The notes under the pieces were generated by a model. It was not told the DNA's origin. It searched no databases and saw only the letters and a program-made list of their open reading frames with translations. A stretch of DNA of 64,000 bases from Azotobacter vinelandii CA. Lineage in GTDB: Bacteria > Pseudomonadota > Gammaproteobacteria > Pseudomonadales > Pseudomonadaceae. The stretch is taken from assembly GCF_000380335.1 (NCBI RefSeq), contig NC_021149.1, positions 2,098,501 through 2,162,500 on the forward strand, written 5' to 3'. Below are positions 8,872 through 17,645 of the stretch, one piece after another (position 1 is the first letter of the stretch; every line of letters starts with the position of its first letter). A program made the position numbers and the translations under genes.

Positions 8872-9797
8872 CGGCCGGCTCCCGGGAAAGGGTGGGTGGC
8901 ATGCCAGTGGCGGGCGATGTCGATGCGCCGGGCGAACCAGACCTTGTCGTGGCCCTTCGCGTAATCGACGAAGCGTTGCAGGGCGGCGAAGCGCGCCGGG
9001 CGGCCGAGCAGGCGGCAGTGCATGCCGATGGACAGCATTTTCGGCGCGCCGGCCTCGCCCTCGGCATAGAGCACGTCGAAGGCGTCCTTGAGGTAGGTGA
9101 AGAAGTCGTCGCCGCTGTTGAAGCCCTGTACCTGGGTGAAACGCATGTCGTTGGTGTCCAGGGTGTAGGGAATCACCAGATGGGGTTTCTCCACGGTGGA
9201 TGCCGGGTCCCAGTAGGGCAGGTCGTCGTCGTAGGCGTCGGAGTCGTAGAGAAAGCCGCCCTCCTCGCGCACCAGCCGGCGGGTGTTGGGACCGAGACGC
9301 CCGGTGTACCAGCCGAGCGGGCGCTCGCCGGCGATCCGCGCGAGGATCTCGACGGCTCGCTCCAGGTGCGCCTTTTCCTCGACCTCGTCCATGTATTGGT
9401 AGTCGATCCAGCGATAGCCGTGGCTGCAGATCTCGTGACCGTCGGCGACCATCCTCCTGATGACCTCGGGATGGCGCTCGGCGGCCATGGCCACGGCGAA
9501 CACGGTCAGCGGAACGCCTTCGCGGCGGAACAGTTCGAGCAGGCGCCAGACCCCGGCGCGGCTGCCGTATTCGTAGAGCGACTCCATGCACAGGTTGCGC
9601 ACGCCGGGCAGTGGCTGGGCGGCGACCATCTCGGAGAGGAAGGCCTCGGATTCCCCGTCGCCGTGGAGGATGCAGCGCTCGCCGCCTTCCTCGTAGTTGA
9701 GCACGAAGGACAGGGCGATGCGTGCCTCGCCCGGCCAGTGCGGATGGGGCGGCTCGCCGGCGTAGCCGATCAGGTCGCGGGGGTAGGGACTGGTCAC
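8868..9797 (-). CDS. puuE: Allantoinase PuuE (polysaccharide-deacetylase fold)
   Basis: This 309-residue enzyme hydrolyses allantoin to allantoate without using the amidohydrolase-type AllB. The NodB-like fold is recognised by [22 protein letters not shown] at the N-terminus (written here to show the conserved opening) and by [24 protein letters not shown] and [15 protein letters not shown]. It is the first gene of the five-gene minus-strand urate operon and is divergent from the 5-hydroxyisourate hydrolase gene across 106 bases that should hold both promoters. Confidence 0.93.
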   Translation of the reverse strand: MTSPYPRDLIGYAGEPPHPHWPGEARIALSFVLNYEEGGERCILHGDGESEAFLSEMVAAQPLPGVRNLCMESLYEYGSRAGVWRLLELFRREGVPLTVFAVAMAAERHPEVIRRMVADGHEICSHGYRWIDYQYMDEVEEKAHLERAVEILARIAGERPLGWYTGRLGPNTRRLVREEGGFLYDSDAYDDDLPYWDPASTVEKPHLVIPYTLDTNDMRFTQVQGFNSGDDFFTYLKDAFDVLYAEGEAGAPKMLSIGMHCRLLGRPARFAALQRFVDYAKGHDKVWFARRIDIARHWHATHPFPGAGR

Positions 9798-9903
9798 GGG
9801 ACTCTCCTGTCTAGGCTTGAAACTATCGGGACAAGGGTATCTCCTGCAAATCTACCGCTCACCCGCACACAGGAGGAAGGGGCCGCCCGGCTCCGCAGTA
9901 CCC

Positions 9904-10254
9904 ATGGCCAGACTGACCACCCATGTGCTCGACACCAGCCACGGCTGCCCCGGCGCGGGCATCGCCATCGACCTCTACCGCCTCGACGGCGAGCGGCGGC
10001 AGTCGCTGGGCCAGGCCGTGACCAACGCCGACGGACGCTGCGACGCGCCGCTCCTGGAGGGCGAGGCGTTTCGCGCCGGCGTCTACGAACTGCACTTCCA
10101 CGCCGGCGACTACTACCGCCGCCGCGGGGTGCGCCTGGCCGAGCCGGCCTTTCTCGATGTGGTGGTGCTGCGCGTCGGACTGGGCGGCGAGGGGCATTAC
10201 CACGTGCCGCTGTTGGTGTCGCCGTACGGCTATTCCACCTATCGCGGCAGCTAG
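9904..10254 (+). CDS. uraH: 5-hydroxyisourate hydrolase (transthyretin-like)
   Basis: This 116-residue transthyretin-related protein hydrolyses the PuuD product to OHCU. The start [16 protein letters not shown] contains the conserved His, and the C-terminus [18 protein letters not shown] is the defining YRGS motif. The ATG at 9904 was chosen because the fold begins immediately after it; the Shine-Dalgarno is weak. It is transcribed away from the puuE operon and supplies the only enzymatic step missing from it. Confidence 0.94.
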   Translation: MARLTTHVLDTSHGCPGAGIAIDLYRLDGERRQSLGQAVTNADGRCDAPLLEGEAFRAGVYELHFHAGDYYRRRGVRLAEPAFLDVVVLRVGLGGEGHYHVPLLVSPYGYSTYRGS

Positions 10255-10294
10255 CACGGGCTTTCGGCGCCAGCCCTTTCCCATCCGATCGAAA

Positions 10295-10324
10295 CTTCCC
10301 TCTGCCGGGAACGGCAGAGGGAAG
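10295..10324 (-). terminator. Hairpin terminator at the end of the siderophore operon
   Basis: A perfect 13-bp stem (CTTCCCTCTGCCG at 10295-10307 and its complement at 10312-10324) has a GGAA loop. Read on the minus strand it is followed by TTTCGATC. It lies between the convergent 5-hydroxyisourate hydrolase and stand-alone condensation genes, so it may serve both. Confidence 0.6.
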
Positions 10325-10372
10325 ACGGCAGTGCTCCCGCGCCGAACGCCGCGGGAATGGCCGGAGCCGGGC

Positions 10373-11671
10373 TTATTGCCACAGCGCCTGCAGGGGCGCC
10401 TCCGGGGCGTGCCTGGCCAGCCGTTGCAGCCAGTCCAGCAGGTCCCCGTGCAATTGCTCCAGTCGGTCGCTGGAGTAGGCGTGGGGATTGGCTTCGACGC
10501 AGAGCCGCCACTCGGCGTCCAGTACCGCCAGGGTGACGTTGAGGTCCTTGACCGGTCCGGCGGTGATGGGCCTGATGCGGCTGTCCAGCCCGGCGAAGGC
10601 GGCCTTGCGGTCGAAGGGCATGAGGTTGACCGCCTGGTTGAACAGGTGCTTCTGCGCCTCCATCAGGCCCAGGTCCATGCGCATCCAGCCGTAGCGGTAA
10701 TACAGGTGCGGGCGGATGCGGCGCATCTCGCCGGCGATCTGCTGCGCATGGCTGGCCATCGAGCCGGCCGGGTCGATGCGCAGGCTCAGCGGCACTATGT
10801 TCATCGCCATGCAGGGTACGCCCAGCGCCGGGGTGCCCAGCCGGTTCATCGCCGGCAGGGCGAAGGTCAGCGCCTGCTGGCCGGATTGCCTGCCCAGCCA
10901 GAGTCCGATGGCCGCCAGCACCCAGTTGCCCCAGTCCTGCCCGCAGGCGCGGGCCGCCTCCTGCAGCATGGCCACCTGGTCGCGTTGCAGCCGGGTTTCG
11001 CTGCGAATGACCTGCTCGGGAAACTCCGCCGCCTCGGCGATGGTGGCCGGTGCCGGGACATCCCGCAGCTGCTGCAGCCAGAACTGCTTGTCGCGCTCGA
11101 ACAGTCCCTTGGCCCGGTAATCCTGCTCGGCCTGCACCACCCGCGCCATCGACCAGTCCGGCAGGGGCGGCAGCTCGCTTTGCCGGACCCTGGCGCTGTA
11201 GCGCTCGGCGATGGTCTGGCAGACCAGGCCGTAGGCGTAGCCGTCCAGCGTCACATGGTGGGCCTGCAGGTACCAGAGATGGTGCTGGTCGCCCAGTTGC
11301 AGCAGGGCGCTCCGGTAGAGCACGTCGCGGCTCGGGTCGAGGGTGCGGCTCAGTTCCCGGTCGATCCAGGCCTGGGCCGCGGCGGCCGGGTCGGGCTCGC
11401 GGCGGAAGTCGTGCAGCGCCAGCGGCGGGCAGGCCGGCGGCTGCGGCAATTGCCACAGCCGGCCTTCCTCGTGGACGAAGCGCATGTGCAGGCTGTGGCA
11501 GTTGTTCAGGACCTCGACCACCGTGTCCGACAGCGCCGCGCGATCGACGGCGCCGAGCAGCTCGATGGTTTCGGCCGTGAGGTAGGCCGGACTGTCGGGT
11601 ACGGCCTGCTGGGCGACCCAGATGCTGAACTGGGCGGTGGTGGCGGGCAAGCGGGAAGGCGTGGCGTTCAT
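10373..11671 (-). CDS. Stand-alone NRPS condensation-domain protein (VibH-like)
   Basis: This 432-residue protein is a single condensation domain with no carrier or adenylation domain. The catalytic HHVTLDG motif is intact at about residues 144-150. It aligns along its length with the condensation domain of the NRPS gene at 13652-17644: VPCMAMNIVPLSLRID here and VPCMAMNIVPLRLPVD there, NLMPFDR and NLMPFER, AGPVKDL and AGPVEDL. Known free-standing condensation enzymes such as VibH join dihydroxybenzoyl-carrier protein to a soluble polyamine. A similar amide synthesis (for example aminochelin from putrescine) is inferred here. It is the last gene of the operon. The ATG at 11671 fits the fold start. 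Confidence 0.86.
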   Translation of the reverse strand: MNATPSRLPATTAQFSIWVAQQAVPDSPAYLTAETIELLGAVDRAALSDTVVEVLNNCHSLHMRFVHEEGRLWQLPQPPACPPLALHDFRREPDPAAAAQAWIDRELSRTLDPSRDVLYRSALLQLGDQHHLWYLQAHHVTLDGYAYGLVCQTIAERYSARVRQSELPPLPDWSMARVVQAEQDYRAKGLFERDKQFWLQQLRDVPAPATIAEAAEFPEQVIRSETRLQRDQVAMLQEAARACGQDWGNWVLAAIGLWLGRQSGQQALTFALPAMNRLGTPALGVPCMAMNIVPLSLRIDPAGSMASHAQQIAGEMRRIRPHLYYRYGWMRMDLGLMEAQKHLFNQAVNLMPFDRKAAFAGLDSRIRPITAGPVKDLNVTLAVLDAEWRLCVEANPHAYSSDRLEQLHGDLLDWLQRLARHAPEAPLQALWQ

Positions 11672-11724
11672 GGCGGATACCTGCGACAAGGTACTGACTG
11701 AAGGAGTGGAGGGACGGGGTCCGG

Positions 11725-12723
11725 TCAGGGCGTGAAGGCGAACTTCTCGACGACCCGGCGGGCGCCATGCATCAGCATGTCCAGATGGTCCTGCTCGGGG
11801 ACGACGCGCGCCGTCACCTGCAGGTTGGGCAGGCGTGCCGCTTCCAGCCGCCGTGCGGCGTCGCGCACGAGATCGACGATGGCGCGTTCCTGCATGTGCC
11901 GCTTCTGTTCCTCGGAAGGAAAGCTGGCCGGATACTGCTCGTCCAGGCCAACGGTGATCATCAGCCGGGTGGGCTGTTCGAAGCGCAGCGTTTCCAGGCG
12001 TTCGGGCAACTGGCGCAGGAGCTGTCGCTCGCCGAACCAGAGCGAGGGGCTGGCCGCCCAGTAACGCTGGAAATGCCCTGGTTCGGTCAGCAGGGTGTGC
12101 ACGGCGAACAGCCCGCCATAGGAAAACCCGAACAGGCTGTGCTGCCGTGGATTCATCGGAAAATACCGGGCGATCAGCGGGCGCAGCTCCTCGGTCAGGA
12201 ACTTCAGGAAGGCCGCCGCGCCACCGTGCTCGCTGGAGAACTGGTCGCCGGTCCGGCCGGCCGGCACCGGCGTGTAATCCAGCGCCCGGGCATTGACGTC
12301 GAAGGGATCGCCACTGGCGTAACCGACTCCGATCACCAGGCCGGCCGGCGTATCCTTCAGCTTTTTCGCCACCCATTGCGCGCTCTGTCCGGCGGACACC
12401 GGGCGGGGCCGGACGTATTCGGCGATCGGATAGCTGGCCAGTCCGTCGAGCATCCACAGCGTGGGATAGCCGCTCGGCAGCGGCGCCCGGTGCGGCAGCC
12501 CGACCAGGATGCGGTAGCGCTGGCCGGTGTTCTTCGAGGTCATCTCGAAGCCGAGGGTGCGGGAAAGCCCGGCCGGCCGCCAGTCGGCCGGCAGGCCGGC
12601 CCAGTCTTCGGCGGTCGGGGTTTCGGCGTGGGCCGGCATGCCGGCCATGAGCCCCAGGGCCAGCGCCAGGGCACCGAACCCGGTCAGCAGCCGGGCGGAT
12701 GGGCGAGAAGGATGCGTGGGCAA
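11725..12723 (-). CDS. Exported siderophore esterase, alpha/beta hydrolase (IroE/Fes-like)
   Basis: This is a putative serine hydrolase of about 332 residues. A signal peptide ends at MAGMPAHA, so the enzyme should be periplasmic. The nucleophile elbow is GFSYGG, the acid candidate lies in TVGLDEQ and the histidine in PEQDHLDM. The layout is that of ferric-siderophore esterases of the IroE/PF00756 type. No ATG lies near the signal peptide. A TTG at 12723 is the best start; an upstream ATG at 12933 would overlap the preceding gene and add unrelated sequence. In this cluster it may hydrolyse or trim the catecholate product. Whether the substrate is an ester is unclear if the siderophore is an amide. 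Confidence 0.8.
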   Translation of the reverse strand: MPTHPSRPSARLLTGFGALALALGLMAGMPAHAETPTAEDWAGLPADWRPAGLSRTLGFEMTSKNTGQRYRILVGLPHRAPLPSGYPTLWMLDGLASYPIAEYVRPRPVSAGQSAQWVAKKLKDTPAGLVIGVGYASGDPFDVNARALDYTPVPAGRTGDQFSSEHGGAAAFLKFLTEELRPLIARYFPMNPRQHSLFGFSYGGLFAVHTLLTEPGHFQRYWAASPSLWFGERQLLRQLPERLETLRFEQPTRLMITVGLDEQYPASFPSEEQKRHMQERAIVDLVRDAARRLEAARLPNLQVTARVVPEQDHLDMLMHGARRVVEKFAFTP

Positions 12724-12780
12724 AATGAGTTCTCGTCTTGGGTTCGTGACAGCGCGGTCTCGGCCGATCCGCCGGTTTTC

Positions 12781-12826
12781 GGCGGTGCCGGTGGAAAACG
12801 CGCGGCGCTTTTCCACCGGCACCGCC
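12781..12826. repeat. 18-bp perfect hairpin inside the siderophore operon
   Basis: GGCGGTGCCGGTGGAAAA at 12781-12798 pairs perfectly with 12809-12826 across a 10-base loop. Its GGTGGAAAA/TTTTCCACC core is the same as in the hairpin at 39743-39770. It sits between the dehydrogenase stop (12845) and the esterase start (12723), where it could attenuate or stabilise the polycistronic mRNA. Confidence 0.75.
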
Positions 12827-12844
12827 TCCCGGCGCGGCCTCGGC

Positions 12845-13642
12845 TCAGGCGCCGAGGGTGGCGCCGCCGTCGACCACCAGGTCGTGCATGGTGATATGCC
12901 GGGCCTGGTCCGAGGCGAGGAAGCAGACGGCATCGGCGATGTCTTCCGGCGTGGCGATGCGGCCCAGCGGAATGCCCAGCCGGTAGCGTTCCAGCGAGCC
13001 GCTCAGCACGTTCTGCACGTGTTCCGGGGTGGGCGCGAAGGCGCGCTGCATCGGGGTGTCGGTGGAGCCCGGCGACACCGTGTTGCAGCGAATGCCATGG
13101 GGCGCCAGTTCCAGCGCCAGGCAGCGCATGTAATGCACTGTCGCCGCCTTGGACGCGGCATAGGCCGCCATGCCCAGCCGGGGCGCGTGGGCGGCGTTGG
13201 AGGCGACGGTGACGATGCAGCCGCGCTTGCGCTCCAGCATGCCGCGCGCCACCGCGCGGCACAGGCGGAACACGGCGGTGGTGTTGATGGCGAAGGTGTC
13301 TTCCCAGGCCTGGTCGGTCAGTTCCAGCGTGCCGCCGGAGAACAGCACGCCGGCGACGTTGGCCAGCAGGTCGATCGGCCCCAGGACCCGTTCGCCTTCG
13401 GCCACGGCGGCTTCCAGCGCCTGGGCGTCGCGCAGGTCCAGCGTGCAGGCCAGCACCTCGCAACCGATGGCCCGCAGGCTTTCCGCCTGTGCCTGCAGCG
13501 CGCCGGCGTCGCGATCGAGCAGCACCAGGCGCGCCTCCCGCCGGCCCAGCGCCGTGGCGACCGCCGCGCCGATGCCCGCCGCCGCGCCGGTCACCAGCGC
13601 GACCTGGCCGGCGAATTCGCTCGTCTTCGTTGTCGTGTCCAT
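12845..13642 (-). CDS. entA: 2,3-dihydro-2,3-dihydroxybenzoate dehydrogenase
   Basis: This 265-residue short-chain dehydrogenase should oxidise 2,3-dihydro-2,3-dihydroxybenzoate to 2,3-dihydroxybenzoate (DHB). Visible are the NAD-binding [10 protein letters not shown] (about residues 19-28), NVAGV, and the catalytic YAASK with upstream Ser ([14 protein letters not shown]). The C-terminus [20 protein letters not shown] matches EntA/DhbA proteins. It follows the NRPS gene by 9 bases. Confidence 0.92.
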   Translation of the reverse strand: MDTTTKTSEFAGQVALVTGAAAGIGAAVATALGRREARLVLLDRDAGALQAQAESLRAIGCEVLACTLDLRDAQALEAAVAEGERVLGPIDLLANVAGVLFSGGTLELTDQAWEDTFAINTTAVFRLCRAVARGMLERKRGCIVTVASNAAHAPRLGMAAYAASKAATVHYMRCLALELAPHGIRCNTVSPGSTDTPMQRAFAPTPEHVQNVLSGSLERYRLGIPLGRIATPEDIADAVCFLASDQARHITMHDLVVDGGATLGA

Positions 13643-13651
13643 CCGCTTCTC

Positions 13652-16600
13652 CTATGGGTACAGGCGCGCCGCCAGCGCCCGGCCGATCTGGGCCAGCGGC
13701 AGCGGACGGCTCATGCCGTTGTGTGTCGATGCGATATCCACCTTGTCCAGCCGCCCGGCCACGTAGGGGCGCCAGAGCTGCCAGTCGGGCATGTCCGGCT
13801 TGCGCTGGGTGGCGAAGAAATAGAGCACGTCGCCCTCGAATACCGGGTGGCGCAGGGTGCGGTAGAGCAGCATCGAATGGACGCTGATGTCCGCCAGCCG
13901 GGACAGCACGCCGGCATCGGCCGCCCCGGCCGCCGCCAGGCTGGAGCCGGGCCGGGCCAGCCGCTCGCGCATCTGCGCCTCGCTCAGGGGGGTGCCGTCC
14001 GGGCCGAAGGGCGCGTCGCCGATCACGTCCAGCAGGGTGATCAGCGCGTCGCGTTCGGTGGGCGGCGGCTTGCCGGCCCAGATGTCGGCGGGATAGGCGT
14101 CCATCATCGCCAGCAGGTCGACCGTCTCCCCGGCCTCCTGCAGACGCGCGGCCAGCGCATGGGCGATGCCGCCGCCGGAGGACCAGCCGATCATCCGGTA
14201 GGGACCGTGCGGCTGCGCGCCGCGCATCAGCGCCAGGCAGTCGTCCAGCAGGGCGTCGATGTCGTCCGGCGGCGCGCCCGTGATACCGCGTGCCTGCAGG
14301 CCGTAGATCGGGGTGTGTGGCAGATGCGCGGCCAGTCCCATGTAGCACCAGGACAGGCCCTCGCTGGGGTAGATGCAGAACAGCGCCGGCCCTTCCCCCG
14401 GCTGCAGGCAGAGCAGCGGAGCAAAGGGGTCCTGGCGGGCCGGCGGCTCGTGCCCGACCGGCAGGTCCAGCGCTTCGGCCAGGGCGCCGACCGTGGGGTA
14501 GCGGAACAGGCTGGAGACCGGCACCTCGCGCTGCAGCAGCATGCCCAGCCGGTTGGCCACCTGGATGGCCTGCAGGGATTCGCCGCCGAGGGCGAAGAAG
14601 TCGCTGTTCGGGACGATGTCGGACAGGCCCAGCACTTCGCGCCAGACGCGGCTGACCTGGCGGATCAGCACGCTCAGGTTGTCCCGCGCCTCGTCGGCGC
14701 CCGGGACCGCCGTCTGGCCGGCCGCCTGTCGTTCGGCCAGCTCCTTGAGGACCTTGCGGTCGATCTTGTTGTTGGCGTTGCGTGGCAGCTTCGCCAGTTG
14801 CAGGTAGGTGCCGGGCACCGCCGGCGCCGGCAGGCTGCGCGCCAGATGGGCGCGCAGGGCGGCGACCGGCGGCAGTTCGGCCTGCGCTTCCTCCAGGGCG
14901 AGGAAGGCCACCAGCCGCTTGACGCCACCCGGCAGCACTTGCCCGAGCACGGCGGCTTCGCGAATCCCCGGTGTGTGCGGATAGCCCAGCAGGGCGGTTT
15001 CGATCTCCGTGGGGTCGATGCGGTAGCCGCTGATCTTGAACTCGTCGTCCAGCCGGCCGAGGTAGACCAGCGCGCCGTCGTCGCGCATCCGCACCAGATC
15101 CCCGGTGCGATAGGCGCGCGGCGCGCCCGGCAGGCCGGGCAGGACGACGAAACGGGCGGCGGTGCGTTCCTCGCGGCCGAAGTAGCCGCGCGCCAGCGAA
15201 CCGCCGAGCACGCAGAGCTCGCCCCGTTCGCCGCGTTGCACCGGGCGCAGGTTGGCGTCCACCACCGCCACCTCGACGCCCGGCAGCGGGTGGCCGATGG
15301 GCAGGGTTTCGCCTTGCCAGTCCAGCGCGTCCGGCCCGGACAGGGTCGCCGTGGTGCAGATCACCGTGGTTTCGGTCGGGCCATAGGTGTTCAGCAGCAC
15401 GGCCTGCGCCGGCGCCTGGGCCTGCCAGCGCTGCACACGTTCGGCCAGCGCCGCCTCGCCGCCGATGATGACCAGGCGCAGGTGGGGCGGCAGCGGTGTC
15501 TGCGCTCCCAGGCCGTAGGCCAGTTCGTGCCAGAAGGCGGTGGGCAGGTCCAGTACCGTGATGTCGCGTACCGCGCAGGCATCGAGAAAGCGCGGCACGG
15601 ATTCGAGCATCTCGTCGTTGCGCAGTACCAGGCAGGCCCCGCTGGCCAGGGTCAGGAAGATTTCCTCGACGCTGGCATCGAAGTGCAGTGGGGCGAACTG
15701 CAGGACGCGGTCGCTGGCCCGCATGGCGTAGCGCTGGCGCGCGCCGGCGACGAAATGGGCCAGCGCGTCGCGGCCGATCATCACGCCGTTGGGGCGCCCG
15801 GTGGTGCCCGAGGTGTAGATGATGTAGGCCAGCGCGTCCGGCGCCACCGGCCGCGGCTGGCCGAGCACCACGGCGGTGGGCCGGGGCTCGTCGAGCAGCA
15901 GCACGGGCTGGCCGGCCGGCACCCGCTCGCGCTGGGCCCGGCAGGTGATGACCAGGGTCGGGGCGGAATCCTCCAGCACCATGGCGATGCGCGCTTCGGG
16001 GCTTTCCGGGTCGAGCGGCACGTAACCGGCGCCGGCCCAGAGCACGGCCAGCAGCGCGACCACGGTGTCCGGCGAGCGCGGCAGCAGGACCGCCACCCGG
16101 CTTTCCGTGGTCACCCCCTGGGCGACCAGCACGCCCGCCAGCGCGCTCACCGCCTGCAGCAGTTCGGCATAGTTCAGGCGCACGCCGTCCTGTTCCAGCG
16201 CCGGGGCCTTCGGCGTGCGCGCCGCGTGGTTGCCCAGGGCGGTCAGCACATCCACCACCGGCGGCAGGGGTTCGCCGGCCAGCCGGGCCAGCGGCGGCTC
16301 GCGCAGCAGTTGCCGCAGCGGCGTGGTCGCGGGCGCGCGCTGCAGGGAATCCAGCGCGGCGATCAGTTCCTCGTGCAGGGTGGCCAGCAACTCGTCGCCG
16401 TAGGCATCTGGATTGGCCTCCAGGTCCAGGCGGACACCCTCGGCGCCGGGCACCACGCTGATCGACAGGTCCTCCACCGGCCCGGCCGACACCGGATGCT
16501 GGCGGGCCTGCAGATCGCCGAAGGTGTCGGGACGCTCGAACGGCATCAGGTTGACGACCGGGCCGAACAGGCCCTGTCCGCGCCCGACCTGCCGCCGCGC

Positions 16601-17644
16601 CTGGGCCAGATCCTGGCGCAGCCATTCGTAGCGATAGCGCTGGTGGGGACGGCTGGCGCGCATTTCGGCCGCCACGTCGGCGGCCAGCGCCTGCATGCCC
16701 CGATCGATGTCCACCGGCAGGCGCAGCGGCACGATGTTCATGGCCATGCAGGGCACGTTCAGCGCCCGCGAGCCCAGCCGGGTCATCACCGGCAGGCCCA
16801 GGCAGACTTCCGGCGCCGCGGTGCGCCGGGCCAGCCAGCCGCCGATGGCGGCCAGCAGCCAGGCGGCCCAGTCCACGCCGCAGGCGCCGGCGGCGCGTTG
16901 CCAGTCGGCCAGCGCGCGCGCCGGCAGCAGGGCGCGCCGGCGGCGCACGTCGCGGGCCAGCGCCGCGCCCGGGGCCAGGGTCACGGGCGGCGGCGCATCG
17001 AGCAGGCGCGCCACCCAGAAATCCCGGTTGCGCTGGGCCTGGCGCTGATAGGCGCGGGCCTCGTCGACCACCTCGGCCAGGCCGGCGGCGGAGGGCAGGC
17101 GCGTCATGGCGGTGCCCTGGCGTTCGGCCTCGTAGAGTTCGGCCACCCGGCGGATCAGCAGCGCATAGCCGTAGCCGTCCAGGGCGATGTGGTGGACGCG
17201 CAGGAGCCACAGGTGATGGTCGGCGGCCAGGCGCAGCAGGGCCATGCCGAACAGCGGGCCGTTGGCCAGGTCGGGGAGGCTGCGCAGGTCGTTGCGAATC
17301 CATTGCCAGGCCCTGTCCCAGGCCTGTCCGGCGGAGCTTTCCGTTGCGCTCAGGTCGATCCGGCGCAGCGTCCAGGCGGTCCTGTCCGGGCGCTGCCAGA
17401 TGTCGTCGCCCTCGGCCTCGAAGCGCATGTGCAGGGCTTCGCTGGCCTCGACGGCCTGCTCCAGCGCCCGCTCGAAGGCCGCCTCGTCCAGCGCGCCGCG
17501 CAGTTCGACGGCTTCGGCGGTCCAGTAGGCCGGACTCAGGGGGTCGAGCCGCTGTCCCAGCCAGATGCCCAGTTGCGCGGCGCTCAGGGGAAGACGCGCC
17601 AGCGTCGGCTCCCCGGCGACGCCCGTCTCGGCGGAACAGGGCAT
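13652..17644 (-). CDS. Siderophore NRPS, C-A-T-TE architecture, lysine-like adenylation pocket
   Basis: This 1330-residue EntF-like synthetase has a condensation domain at 15-450 (HHIALDG 151-157). The adenylation domain spans about 460-965 (YIIYTSGTTGRPNGV 608-622, NTYGPTE 752-758, YRTGDL 845-850). The carrier domain has LGGESLQ (phosphopantetheine Ser1023). The thioesterase spans about 1080-1330 (GWSSGG, Ser1155). Reading the ten specificity positions against GrsA gives D656 A657 E660 D699 I726 G728 T753 V761 I762 K960. The acidic E660/D699 pair points to a basic substrate such as lysine rather than EntF serine. This fits azotochelin (bis-DHB-lysine). It starts 2 bases after the preceding stop codon. 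Confidence 0.92.
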   Translation of the reverse strand: MPCSAETGVAGEPTLARLPLSAAQLGIWLGQRLDPLSPAYWTAEAVELRGALDEAAFERALEQAVEASEALHMRFEAEGDDIWQRPDRTAWTLRRIDLSATESSAGQAWDRAWQWIRNDLRSLPDLANGPLFGMALLRLAADHHLWLLRVHHIALDGYGYALLIRRVAELYEAERQGTAMTRLPSAAGLAEVVDEARAYQRQAQRNRDFWVARLLDAPPPVTLAPGAALARDVRRRRALLPARALADWQRAAGACGVDWAAWLLAAIGGWLARRTAAPEVCLGLPVMTRLGSRALNVPCMAMNIVPLRLPVDIDRGMQALAADVAAEMRASRPHQRYRYEWLRQDLAQARRQVGRGQGLFGPVVNLMPFERPDTFGDLQARQHPVSAGPVEDLSISVVPGAEGVRLDLEANPDAYGDELLATLHEELIAALDSLQRAPATTPLRQLLREPPLARLAGEPLPPVVDVLTALGNHAARTPKAPALEQDGVRLNYAELLQAVSALAGVLVAQGVTTESRVAVLLPRSPDTVVALLAVLWAGAGYVPLDPESPEARIAMVLEDSAPTLVITCRAQRERVPAGQPVLLLDEPRPTAVVLGQPRPVAPDALAYIIYTSGTTGRPNGVMIGRDALAHFVAGARQRYAMRASDRVLQFAPLHFDASVEEIFLTLASGACLVLRNDEMLESVPRFLDACAVRDITVLDLPTAFWHELAYGLGAQTPLPPHLRLVIIGGEAALAERVQRWQAQAPAQAVLLNTYGPTETTVICTTATLSGPDALDWQGETLPIGHPLPGVEVAVVDANLRPVQRGERGELCVLGGSLARGYFGREERTAARFVVLPGLPGAPRAYRTGDLVRMRDDGALVYLGRLDDEFKISGYRIDPTEIETALLGYPHTPGIREAAVLGQVLPGGVKRLVAFLALEEAQAELPPVAALRAHLARSLPAPAVPGTYLQLAKLPRNANNKIDRKVLKELAERQAAGQTAVPGADEARDNLSVLIRQVSRVWREVLGLSDIVPNSDFFALGGESLQAIQVANRLGMLLQREVPVSSLFRYPTVGALAEALDLPVGHEPPARQDPFAPLLCLQPGEGPALFCIYPSEGLSWCYMGLAAHLPHTPIYGLQARGITGAPPDDIDALLDDCLALMRGAQPHGPYRMIGWSSGGGIAHALAARLQEAGETVDLLAMMDAYPADIWAGKPPPTERDALITLLDVIGDAPFGPDGTPLSEAQMRERLARPGSSLAAAGAADAGVLSRLADISVHSMLLYRTLRHPVFEGDVLYFFATQRKPDMPDWQLWRPYVAGRLDKVDIASTHNGMSRPLPLAQIGRALAARLYP

Positions 17645-17645
17645 C

